A DNA stretch of 64,000 nucleotides from assembly GCF_036017915.1 (NCBI RefSeq), contig NZ_CP107929.1, positions 6,189,001-6,253,000 on the forward strand. The letters run 5' to 3'. Made by a program: the position numbers and the translations under genes. Source of the stretch: Micromonospora sp. NBC_00421 (lineage in GTDB: Bacteria; Actinomycetota; Actinomycetes; Mycobacteriales; Micromonosporaceae). A model generated the notes under the pieces. The model saw only the letters and a program-made list of their open reading frames with translations. It was not told the DNA's origin and did no database searches. Below are positions 36,515-43,887 of the stretch, in pieces (within the stretch, counting starts at the first letter, position 1; every line of letters begins with the position of its first letter).

Positions 36515-39500
36515 TCACGCCTCCAGATCAGCCAGGACGGTCGGCAGTATCCCGGCGGCCTGGGCGACCGCGGCGGGGGTGGTGTCGAGATGGTCCAACA
36601 GCCCCTCGACGTACGACACGTCCACCCGGACCTTCTGCACCCGGCCGTCCACGTCGCGCATGACGAATTCGCGGAAGCCGAGCCGGGTGGCGGAGGTGGT
36701 GTCGACGGCGGAGAGAGAGGCCAGGGTGGCCTCGTAGCCGTCGTCGACCGGGACCCGGAGCAGCCGGAGGGCCTCGGAGGCGATCTCGGTGTCCTCGGCG
36801 ATCCGGCCGACGAAGACGGTGGAGACGAGGTTCTGGACGTCGAGGCCGAGGATGTCCTTCGGGTTCTGCGAGGCGACCAGGGCGGCGAGGTTCCACTTGC
36901 GGGAGTCGCGGGCGAGTCGGACCAGGAAGGAGCGGCCGGAGCGCCAACCCTCCATGAAGTGCGCCTCGTCGAGGCCGACGAGCTTACGGGACGACATCGA
37001 ACCGCCGTAGCAGCGGCGTACGGCGAGGCGGTGCGCGGTGTGCAGCATCGGCAGCGCCAACGCCTCCTCGGCCGACCAGTACTCGCGTTCGATCTTGAGG
37101 TCGGGCAGTCGGAGGCCGGCCATGGTGATCACGGTGAGCGCCGCGTCCGCGCCGAGCAGCCCTTCCGGCGGGCGGCCGAAGAAGAGCATGGCCAGCGGCA
37201 TCTCTGCGGTGTCCAGCAGTAGGTTGGCCAACTCCCGGCCGGCGTCGTCGTCGAGCCCCTGCAGGCAGGTGACCACGTCGTCCAGGGTGGACTTCTCCTC
37301 GGCCGGCACCTGGCGTACCGCGTGTCGGAACAGGGTGGCGGTGGACGCCTCCCGGGCCACCTGCGGCGGCACCAGCATCATGCAGATGTCCTGCACCAGC
37401 ATGCGTCGCTCGGCCCGGGCGTTGGAGACCGCGATCTCGAACTCCCGGTCGCCCGCCGCGCCGGTGGCGAACTCGCTGCGCAGCGGGGTGGGGATGAGCG
37501 CGTAGGGGGCCAGTGTCCCCGGTTCCGAGCCGGTCAGGTTGAGCACCCGGGCGTAGGGCTTGAGCTCGGGCATGGCGCAGAGGCGGGCCAGCGGCCCGGA
37601 GGGGTCGAGCAGGGTGACCTGCACACCCCGGCGGGCGGCCAGGTAGCCGAGCGCACCGAGCAGCGTCGACTTGCCACCACCGGGTTCGGCGACGAAGACG
37701 GCGAGCCCGGAGCGTTCGCGTACCTCCATCGGGAAGTGCAGGTCGAGGAAGACCGGCCGGCGGCAGGTGCCGGCGGTACGCCCGATCAGGTCGCCCCGGC
37801 GGTCGCCGACGGTGGAGGCCGCCTGGGGGAGCGCGGCGGCCAGCAGCGGGACCGGCATCCGGCGGACGTAGCCGGTGTTGGCGATCGGCTCGCCGGGGAT
37901 GAACTCCCGGGCCAGCCAGTCCTGGTTCTTGGGGTGTTGCAGGGAGATGCGCAGCTCCCGGGAGTAGAGCTGGATGAGCCGGCGGGCCCGTTCCATGCAC
38001 TCCTCGCGGGTCCGGCCGCCGACGGCGATCCGGTGCCAGCCGTGCGCCCGGGCGGAGTCCACCGGCAGGCCGGTGGTCATCTCGTCGCCGATCACCAGCG
38101 CCCGCTTGGCGAGCCGTTCCAGCTCGGGTGGGGCGTCAATGCCGTGCTCGGCGTAGTCGAGCTGCTGCGAGCGGATCATCCGTAACCGGTGTTCGAGGTT
38201 ACGGAAGGAGTCACCGGAGCCGAGGATGTCGACCCGGGTGGAGATCTCCATCGGCCAGGGCAGCCGCTCGTGGAAGTGCAGCCAGGGTTCGTGCCGTTCC
38301 GGGATCTCCAACGGTTCCATCCGGCCGACCGCGAGTACGGCGACGTGTCGTTCCTCGCCGGTCATCCGGTTGACCAGCTTGACTGTGGTGCCGTACGGGG
38401 TGCGGTAACGCTCGACCTGTTCGGTGAGGGCGAGCAGGTCACCGCGTTCCCACCGGCCGTTGGTCACCGGGGAGAGCGTGCCGGGTGGGGCCATGCAGAG
38501 GGCGACCGAGCGGTAGAGCAGCCACTCCAACTCCTGCGCGGTGACCCGCCGGCCACGCATGCCGAAGCTGCCCAGCACCTCGTCGAACTGCTCGACGGTG
38601 CGACCCAGTTTGCGGCGCTCCCCGTCGGCGGTGCCCTTGCCGAAGGCCCGCAGCAGCCGTTCGGTGAGGGAGTCACCGAGTGAGCGACGGGCGAAGGTGA
38701 CCCCCAGGTAGGTCTGCCCCTCGGCGTGGTTGACCGACATCAGGTGCTGCTGGGCGGCGACCAGGTGGTCGGCCCAGCCGGGTGTGCCGGGGACGTCGGG
38801 CAACGGTGCGGCGGTGTGCGCGTCGATGGTGCGGGCCCACTCGTCGGCGGGGAACGGCCGGGTGGTGCGGCGCAGGTGCAGCCGGAAACCGGCCAGGCCG
38901 GCGTACTGCTCGGAGATGGCGGAGAGCAGCGCCTCGCGTTCGGCGTCCGGGCGGAACGCCCACCGGACCTCGGGGAGCCAGTACCAGGCGGTGACCGTGT
39001 TGGGGGTGAAGGTCAGGTGACCGGCTATCTCGGTGATCGCCAGCTCGATCGAGGGATCCCGGTCACCGAACTTGATCTTCGGTGCGCGTACCCGGACCGG
39101 CTTGGTGGGCGTGTTGCGGCGGCTCGCCGCGCGCTCTCTCGGCGCGGCCAGTTCCCGGGAACCGGGGTCGGCGGGTTCGGGCCGGTCGGGCTCGACGAGT
39201 TCGCGCCGGACCGGCTCGGCGGTCAGCGCGCCGATCGGGGCGGTCACGGCCTCCACCCGGAGCGGCTCGGGCGTCTCCGGCCAGGCCGACTCGACGGGCT
39301 CCGGCCAGGCCGGCGCGGACTCCACCGGGGTCGGCCGCGGCCCGGCCGTCGGCAGCCCTTCCCGTCGGGCCTGCTCGGCGCTGGGCTGCCGCGCGACCTC
39401 GGCAGCCTCGCGTCGGCCGCGTTCCGCAGCCTCGTTCCGGGCTGCTTCGGCCGTCGCACGGCGGGTGTCTTCGAGTGCGTCGCGTCGCGCCGTCTCGGCG

Positions 39501-40357
39501 GCCTGGCGTCGGGCCGCTTCGCTCGCGTCACGACGGGCGCGTGCGGCGGCTTCGCGCTGCGCCGCCTCGGCGGCCTCGCGTCGGGCCTGCTCGGCGGCCT
39601 CGCGGCGGCTCAGTTCGGCGGCTTCTTCGCGCTGGGCCTGCACGACCGCCGCACGCCGGGCTGCTTCGGCGGTCTCGCGTCGGGCCTGCTCGGCGGCCGC
39701 ACGCCGGCTGCGGTCGGCTGCTTCCCGGGCCCGCTCGGTGGCCTCCCGGCGGGCCCGTTCGGCTGCCTCCCGGGCGGTGAGCGGTTCGCCCACGTCGGGG
39801 GGGAACAACTCGGCCGGGACGATGCGGCGTGGTGCCCGCTGCGGCGGCTCGGCGGCTGGAGCCGCCGCAAGGCGGTCGCCCTGCTGGTGGGGAACCCGGG
39901 TACGGGTGGACCGTTCGGTCGGCGGGGCGGCCTCGATGGCCGCCGGGGGCGCCTGCGCCTCGATGGCCGCCGGCGAGGTCGGTACGGCCGACTGGTGCGG
40001 GATGGCCGGGTGCTCCCGGCCGGTGCCGCGCCGCACGGGGGTGCCGGGCGAGGGGGACGCACCGGGGCGTGGACCGCCGCCGAAGAGGTCGAGGAAGGGG
40101 GAGTCGATGTCGGTGCCGTCACCGACCAGCATCGGCGCGGCGGAGACCGGCTCGACCGGGGGCGTGCCACGGCCGGGGGAGGGTCGGGGTGCCTGGAAGA
40201 CACCTACCCCGCCCTGGCCCGGGCCCGTGAGCAGGGCCGGGTCGTACGGCTCGTCGTCCGGCAGCTCCTCCTGGGGGTAGTCGAACGACCGCGCACGGTT
40301 ACCGTGCGGGGCGCCGTGTCGTCCGGCCGGGAAACCCGGCGTGGAAGAGCGACTCAT
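36515..40357 (-). CDS. VirB4-like conjugation ATPase with long N-terminal Ala/Arg/Glu coiled-coil extension
   Basis: 1280 aa. Residues about 1-190 are disordered; about 190-340 form an almost uninterrupted Ala/Arg/Glu heptad-like region (REAAERARREATERAREAAD and similar), a predicted coiled coil. The VirB4 part begins near 430. Walker A is VFVAEPGGGKSTLLGALGYL (about 890), and the C-terminal region carries LVGLDEAHFMEGW (Walker B, DEAH) and VASQNPKDIL. VirB4 ATPases power assembly and transport in type IV secretion. The start ATG overlaps the stop of an 18-codon mini-ORF. The set resembles the Streptomyces coelicolor cmdABCDEF (SCO4126-4131) membrane cluster as I recall it, a link that needs a search. 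Confidence 0.85.
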   Translation of the reverse strand: MSRSSTPGFPAGRHGAPHGNRARSFDYPQEELPDDEPYDPALLTGPGQGGVGVFQAPRPSPGRGTPPVEPVSAAPMLVGDGTDIDSPFLDLFGGGPRPGASPSPGTPVRRGTGREHPAIPHQSAVPTSPAAIEAQAPPAAIEAAPPTERSTRTRVPHQQGDRLAAAPAAEPPQRAPRRIVPAELFPPDVGEPLTAREAAERARREATERAREAADRSRRAAAEQARRETAEAARRAAVVQAQREEAAELSRREAAEQARREAAEAAQREAAARARRDASEAARRQAAETARRDALEDTRRATAEAARNEAAERGRREAAEVARQPSAEQARREGLPTAGPRPTPVESAPAWPEPVESAWPETPEPLRVEAVTAPIGALTAEPVRRELVEPDRPEPADPGSRELAAPRERAASRRNTPTKPVRVRAPKIKFGDRDPSIELAITEIAGHLTFTPNTVTAWYWLPEVRWAFRPDAEREALLSAISEQYAGLAGFRLHLRRTTRPFPADEWARTIDAHTAAPLPDVPGTPGWADHLVAAQQHLMSVNHAEGQTYLGVTFARRSLGDSLTERLLRAFGKGTADGERRKLGRTVEQFDEVLGSFGMRGRRVTAQELEWLLYRSVALCMAPPGTLSPVTNGRWERGDLLALTEQVERYRTPYGTTVKLVNRMTGEERHVAVLAVGRMEPLEIPERHEPWLHFHERLPWPMEISTRVDILGSGDSFRNLEHRLRMIRSQQLDYAEHGIDAPPELERLAKRALVIGDEMTTGLPVDSARAHGWHRIAVGGRTREECMERARRLIQLYSRELRISLQHPKNQDWLAREFIPGEPIANTGYVRRMPVPLLAAALPQAASTVGDRRGDLIGRTAGTCRRPVFLDLHFPMEVRERSGLAVFVAEPGGGKSTLLGALGYLAARRGVQVTLLDPSGPLARLCAMPELKPYARVLNLTGSEPGTLAPYALIPTPLRSEFATGAAGDREFEIAVSNARAERRMLVQDICMMLVPPQVAREASTATLFRHAVRQVPAEEKSTLDDVVTCLQGLDDDAGRELANLLLDTAEMPLAMLFFGRPPEGLLGADAALTVITMAGLRLPDLKIEREYWSAEEALALPMLHTAHRLAVRRCYGGSMSSRKLVGLDEAHFMEGWRSGRSFLVRLARDSRKWNLAALVASQNPKDILGLDVQNLVSTVFVGRIAEDTEIASEALRLLRVPVDDGYEATLASLSAVDTTSATRLGFREFVMRDVDGRVQKVRVDVSYVEGLLDHLDTTPAAVAQAAGILPTVLADLEA

Positions 40358-40410
40358 TCGACCGCCTCACCCATCTGGTCCGACTGCCCGATGCGGGTAC
40401 GCCCGGTCAT
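40354..40410 (-). CDS. 18-codon mini-ORF coupling the VirB3-like and VirB4-like genes
   Basis: ATG at 40408-40410 overlaps the stop of the VirB3-like gene (ATGA), and its own TGA at 40354-40356 overlaps the VirB4-like ATG (ATGA). The peptide is MTGRTRIGQSDQMGEAVE. The exact 4-bp overlaps at both ends suggest it hands ribosomes across the 49-bp gap between the two genes rather than making a functional peptide. It has no membrane helix and no recognised family. Confidence 0.45.
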   Translation of the reverse strand: MTGRTRIGQSDQMGEAVE

Positions 40411-40769
40411 GCCAGTTCCTCCCGGATCCTGATCCGGCTGCCGACCAGGCGGGGATCCCGCAGTTCGGCGGCCGGCTCCCGGGTGCGTCGCCAGTCGGTG
40501 AGGGCGGTGCGGATGACCATCCGCGCCGGCCGGTCCGGGTCGACGTACCGGAAGATGAACGAGGTGCTCACGATGGCGAGCGCGATCTCCCAGGCGGGGA
40601 AGAGCTCGACCTGCAACGTGAACAACCAGTGGATGAACATGTAGAGGGGTACGAGCAGCATGAACAGTCCGTACTGGGCGTACGGCAGGTGGACCGGAAG
40701 GGTGTAGCCGGGCGGCCCGAGGTAGACCAGGCGTGCCCGGTAGATGTCGTCGTCGGTGCGCAGCCGCAT
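40407..40769 (-). CDS. Small membrane protein, PrgI/VirB3-like
   Basis: 120 aa. Two adjacent membrane helices (AQYGLFMLLVPLYMFIHWLF and VELFPAWEIALAIVSTSFIF) lie between a polar N-terminus (about 30 residues) and a basic cytoplasmic C-terminus. This size, topology and location directly upstream of a VirB4-type ATPase match the PrgI/VirB3 components of type IV secretion systems in Gram-positives. Signature-level proof is lacking. The gene begins 13 nt after the VirB2-like gene. Confidence 0.65.
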   Translation of the reverse strand: MRLRTDDDIYRARLVYLGPPGYTLPVHLPYAQYGLFMLLVPLYMFIHWLFTLQVELFPAWEIALAIVSTSFIFRYVDPDRPARMVIRTALTDWRRTREPAAELRDPRLVGSRIRIREELA

Positions 40770-40782
40770 GTCTCGCCCGCGC

Positions 40783-41097
40783 CTATTCGAAGATCAGGTC
40801 GATCAGGTAGTCACCGATGAAGAAGAGTGTGGCCGCGCCGGCGATGAAGGCCAGCCCGACGATCGCGATGGCCGAGCTGGTGAGCACCTTGGAGATCTCG
40901 CCCCGGCTGGCCCGGCCGATGAAGATGACCCCGAGGACGGCGAGCAGGATGGGCGCGATCTTGCTGGCGAAGAAGGTGACGACACTGTTGGTGTCGATGC
41001 CCTTGGGGGCCGGTTCGGCGAGCGGCGCCGTCGCCAGGGTGTGCAGCACCTGAGCGACGCCGGACGACGTCGTCTCCATGAGCTCGTAGGCGATCAC
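40783..41097 (-). CDS. Small two-helix membrane protein, VirB2-like (first gene of the T4SS-like operon)
   Basis: 104 aa from the GTG at 41095-41097, preceded by GGGAGG; an earlier start in the same frame has no ribosome-binding site. Two hydrophobic segments (KIAPILLAVLGVIFIGRASR and SSAIAIVGLAFIAGAATLFF) separated by a short basic loop give the VirB2/TrbC-like pilin topology. Unlike Gram-negative VirB2 there is no long cleavable signal peptide. As first gene of the minus-strand run its promoter lies in the 357-bp region shared with folP. Confidence 0.65.
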   Translation of the reverse strand: MIAYELMETTSSGVAQVLHTLATAPLAEPAPKGIDTNSVVTFFASKIAPILLAVLGVIFIGRASRGEISKVLTSSAIAIVGLAFIAGAATLFFIGDYLIDLIFE

Positions 41098-41454
41098 TGG
41101 AACCTCCCCATAACGCGGCCGGCGGTGCCGCGGTGGTGCAATAGGCAAGCCTGGCGGGAAATGTGCTCACTGTGCGCAGCGCGAATGACGTCGTGCTGTT
41201 TTCTCACCACGGAGAGTGGCGAGATTTGGGGGGATTTTCCCGCTTTGGCCCTCCCTCCACGCCTCGCCACCTCTTGATGCTGGGCAATTCCACAGCGTAC
41301 GGGCCGCCCTCCTTTGCGACAAGCCGCGAAGAGTCGACCCGATTCGACCTCGGTGACCGATCGTACACCTGTTCTAATGAGCACGTCAGCCCCGCTGCCG
41401 GGTCGGCCGGCGGGGGTCCTCGGAGCGGTGCGGCGCGACCGGTACCGTCTAGTC
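41098..41454. other. 357-bp divergent intergenic region between the T4SS-like operon and folP
   Basis: No gene recognised. The centre (about 41190-41300) is markedly lower in GC than the surroundings, with TTTTCTCACC and GATTTGGGGGGATTTTCCC. The right end holds the candidate folP promoter. An ATG at 41377 is in frame with folP and could extend it by 26 residues. Promoters for both operons must lie here, but only the folP -10 can be proposed. Confidence 0.5.
41443..41448 (+). promoter_or_regulatory. -10 hexamer TACCGT, leaderless promoter of folP
   Basis: TACCGT ends 6 nt before the GTG at 41455. The same spacing is seen at nth, marP and coaX, and favours GTG 41455 over ATG 41377 as the folP start. 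Confidence 0.45.
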
Positions 41455-42351
41455 GTGACCGATCTGGTACGGGCGCAGGACCCGGTGGTGATGGGCGTCC
41501 TCAACGTCACGCCCGACTCCTTCTCCGACGGTGGCCGGTACACCGATCTCGATGCCGCAGTCGCACACGGGGTGCGACTGCACGACGAGGGCGCGCACCT
41601 GGTGGATGTCGGCGGTGAGTCCACCCGACCGGGTGCCGACCGGGTCGACCCACGGACCGAGGTGTCCCGGGTCCTGCCGGTGATCCGGGAACTCACCGCC
41701 GCCGGGGTGCCGGTCAGCATCGACACCACCCGGGCACCGGTGGCCGAGGCGGCCGTCGGCGCAGGCGCCGCGGTGGTCAACGACGTCTCGGGCGGGCTGG
41801 CCGATCCCGACATGGCAAGGGTGGTCCGGGACGCCGGCTGTCCCTGGGTGCTGATGCACTGGCGGGGGCACTCGCGGGGAATGCGCGAGCTGGCCCGCTA
41901 CACCGACGTGGTCGCCGACGTCCGGGCCGAACTGGCCCAGCGGGTCGACGACGCGCTGGCCGCCGGGGTGGCCGCCGACCGGCTGGTGATCGACCCGGGG
42001 CTCGGCTTCGCCAAGACCGCCGCGCACAACTGGGAGATCAGCGCCCGCCTGCCGGAGCTGATCGACCTCGGCCTCCCCCTGCTCTTCGCCGCCAGCCGCA
42101 AGTCCTACCTGGGCCGCCTGCTCGCCGCCCCGGACGGCACCCCACGGGACACCGACGGCCGGTCGGCCGCCACCGTCGCCACCAGCGTGCTCGCGGTGGC
42201 CGCAGGAGCCTGGGGGGTACGCGTGCACGACGTCCGGAGCACCGTCGACGCGCTCGCCGTCTGGTCGGCCACCGGCCGTCCCCGGCTCGCCGCCCTGGAA
42301 GTCATCGGAAAGGACCCGGCCCACGCGGGTCGAGGAGGGGAAGGTCGATGA
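41455..42351 (+). CDS. folP: Dihydropteroate synthase
   Basis: 298 aa from the GTG at 41455 (324 aa if the upstream ATG is used). It condenses 6-hydroxymethyl-dihydropterin pyrophosphate with p-aminobenzoate; the sulfonamide target. Motifs: VVMGVLNVTPDSFSDGGRY, VDVGGESTRPGAD, VSIDTTRAPVAEAA, VNDVSGGLADPDM, LVIDPGLGFAKT, and LLFAASRKSYLGRLL. TIM-barrel length is normal. Its stop overlaps folB (ATGA), and folB overlaps folK, forming a tight folate operon that continues into DUF3180 as in M. tuberculosis (Rv3608c-Rv3605c). Confidence 0.96.
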   Translation: MTDLVRAQDPVVMGVLNVTPDSFSDGGRYTDLDAAVAHGVRLHDEGAHLVDVGGESTRPGADRVDPRTEVSRVLPVIRELTAAGVPVSIDTTRAPVAEAAVGAGAAVVNDVSGGLADPDMARVVRDAGCPWVLMHWRGHSRGMRELARYTDVVADVRAELAQRVDDALAAGVAADRLVIDPGLGFAKTAAHNWEISARLPELIDLGLPLLFAASRKSYLGRLLAAPDGTPRDTDGRSAATVATSVLAVAAGAWGVRVHDVRSTVDALAVWSATGRPRLAALEVIGKDPAHAGRGGEGR

Positions 42352-42707
42352 CCGACCGGATCGCCCTGACCGGGCTACGGGCCCATGGCCGGCACGGCGT
42401 CTACGACTTCGAGCGCGCCCAGGGTCAGGAGTTCGTGGTCGACGCCGTCCTCGAACTCGATCTCACCCCGGCCGCCCGCTCCGACGAGGTGACCGACACC
42501 GTGCACTACGGCGAGCTGGCCGAGCGGCTGGTGGCGGTGCTCACCGGTGAGCCGGTCAACCTGATCGAGACGCTCGCCGACCGGCTGCTCGCGGTCTGCC
42601 TGGCCGAACCGCTTGTCGCCGCGGCGACGATCACGGTCCACAAGCCCGAGGCCCCGATCCCGCACACCTTCGCCGACGTGGCAGTCACGATGCGGCGTAC
42701 CCGATGA
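42348..42707 (+). CDS. folB: Dihydroneopterin aldolase
   Basis: 119 aa; both ends overlap neighbours by 4 bp (ATGA). It cleaves dihydroneopterin to 6-hydroxymethyl-dihydropterin and glycolaldehyde. Sequence features: DRIALTGLRAHGRHGVYDFE near the start with the conserved G-x-HGV, VTDTVHYGELAERLVAVLTG in the middle, LIETLADRLLAVCL with the substrate-binding Glu, and VHKPEAPIPHTFADVAV at the end with the catalytic Lys (HKP). Length and motifs are typical for the octameric FolB. Confidence 0.95.
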   Translation: MTDRIALTGLRAHGRHGVYDFERAQGQEFVVDAVLELDLTPAARSDEVTDTVHYGELAERLVAVLTGEPVNLIETLADRLLAVCLAEPLVAAATITVHKPEAPIPHTFADVAVTMRRTR

Positions 42708-43231
42708 CCCGGGCGGTGCTGTCCATCGGCAGCAACCTGGGCGACCGGCTCGGCCACCTGCGCGGCGCGGTGACCGGCCTCGGCGACGCGGTGCTGGTCG
42801 TCTCCGGCGTCTACGAGACGCCCCCCTGGGGGGACGCCGGGCAGCCGGCGTACCTGAACGCGGCGGTGATGGTCGCCGACCCGACGGCGACCCCGCGCGA
42901 CTGGTTGGCCCGCGCCCACGCCGCCGAGCGGGCCGCCGACCGGGTCCGTGACCCGGCCCGCCGGTTCGGGCCGCGCACCCTCGACGTGGACGTCGTCGCC
43001 GTCTGGGACGACACCGGTCGACAGGTGCTCAGCGACGACCCCGAGCTGACCCTGCCGCACCCCCGCGCCCACCAGCGCGCCTTCGTGCTCCGGCCGTGGA
43101 TCGACATCGACCCGCACGGGCGGCTGGCCGGGCACGGCTGGCTCACCGACCTGCTCAACGACGAACCGGTCGCCGGCGACGCCCTCGAACTGACCCCACG
43201 CCCCGATCTGACGTTAGAGTCGGACTTATGA
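42704..43231 (+). CDS. folK: 6-hydroxymethyl-dihydropterin pyrophosphokinase (HPPK)
   Basis: 175 aa, ATG overlapping the folB stop. It transfers pyrophosphate from ATP to the pterin. Motifs: LSIGSNLGDRLGHLRGAV at the N-terminus, VYETPPWGDAGQPAYLNAAV, and RFGPRTLDVDVVAVWD, with the Asp pair that binds Mg2+, followed by LTLPHPRAHQRAFVLRPW. All residues of the HPPK signature are present. It forms the third member of the folP-folB-folK operon. Confidence 0.95.
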   Translation: MTRAVLSIGSNLGDRLGHLRGAVTGLGDAVLVVSGVYETPPWGDAGQPAYLNAAVMVADPTATPRDWLARAHAAERAADRVRDPARRFGPRTLDVDVVAVWDDTGRQVLSDDPELTLPHPRAHQRAFVLRPWIDIDPHGRLAGHGWLTDLLNDEPVAGDALELTPRPDLTLESDL

Positions 43232-43250
43232 ACCAGTGGAGCCGGCCGGC

Positions 43251-43787
43251 ATGACGCAGTCCCGACCGCCCCGTGACCAGGAGCCCGACGGGTCGAAGAT
43301 GGGCCCCACCCGGTTGTCGACCCTGCTGGTCGCCGCGCTCGCCGCCGCGGCGGTGGCCTGGCTGCTGATCAGCAGCTTCTACTACAGCGGCATCCCCCGG
43401 TTGCCCTGGCTGCCGGTGGTCACCCTGGCCGCCCTCGCCGTGCTGGAGGCGTACGCGGCGGTCAACACCCGGAGCCGGATCGAGCGCAAGCCCGGCCGGG
43501 AGCCGGTCAACCCGCTGCTCGTCGCCCGGTTCGTGGTGCTGGCCAAGGCGTCTGCGCTGGCCGGGGCGATCTTCCTCGGCTTCTACGCCGGGCTGACCGG
43601 GTGGCTCTTCGTCGAGCCGACCAACGCCGCGATCGAGGACCGGCCGGCCGCCGGGGCCGGCGCGCTCGCCTCGCTCGCCCTGGTCGCCGCCGCGCTCTGG
43701 CTCGAACGCTCCTGCCGGGTCCCCGAGTCCGACGACGACGCCGACGACCGCGGCGACGACCTGCGGGGCCGACCCGACCGACGCTGA
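43251..43787 (+). CDS. DUF3180 membrane protein
   Basis: 178 aa from the ATG at 43251, with GGAG upstream; a GTG at 43236 is an alternative. Four membrane helices (TLLVAALAAAAVAWLLISSF; LPWLPVVTLAALAVLEAYAA; FVVLAKASALAGAIFLGFYA; GALASLALVAAALWLE) and an acidic Asp-rich C-terminus. DUF3180 proteins follow folK throughout Actinobacteria (Rv3605c in M. tuberculosis); function unknown. TTAGAGT at about 43214-43220 could be a -10 element for separate expression. Confidence 0.85.
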   Translation: MTQSRPPRDQEPDGSKMGPTRLSTLLVAALAAAAVAWLLISSFYYSGIPRLPWLPVVTLAALAVLEAYAAVNTRSRIERKPGREPVNPLLVARFVVLAKASALAGAIFLGFYAGLTGWLFVEPTNAAIEDRPAAGAGALASLALVAAALWLERSCRVPESDDDADDRGDDLRGRPDRR

Positions 43788-43887
43788 GCCGGGGGTTACG
43801 TCTGGCCCTGCGCGCAGGTACGGTGCCTGGCGACCGGAGAACAGCCAGCCGTCACCGGGGTGGCCGGTCACGTGGGAGGCGCACCAC

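Noticed and set aside
32218..41097. Integrative conjugative element
   Set aside because: No relaxase, coupling protein, integrase, excisionase or attachment-site repeats were found; the flanks are housekeeping fol genes.
41163..41618. 151-aa plus-strand frame overlapping the folP start
   Set aside because: It overlaps folP in another frame; the folP frame carries clear DHPS motifs.
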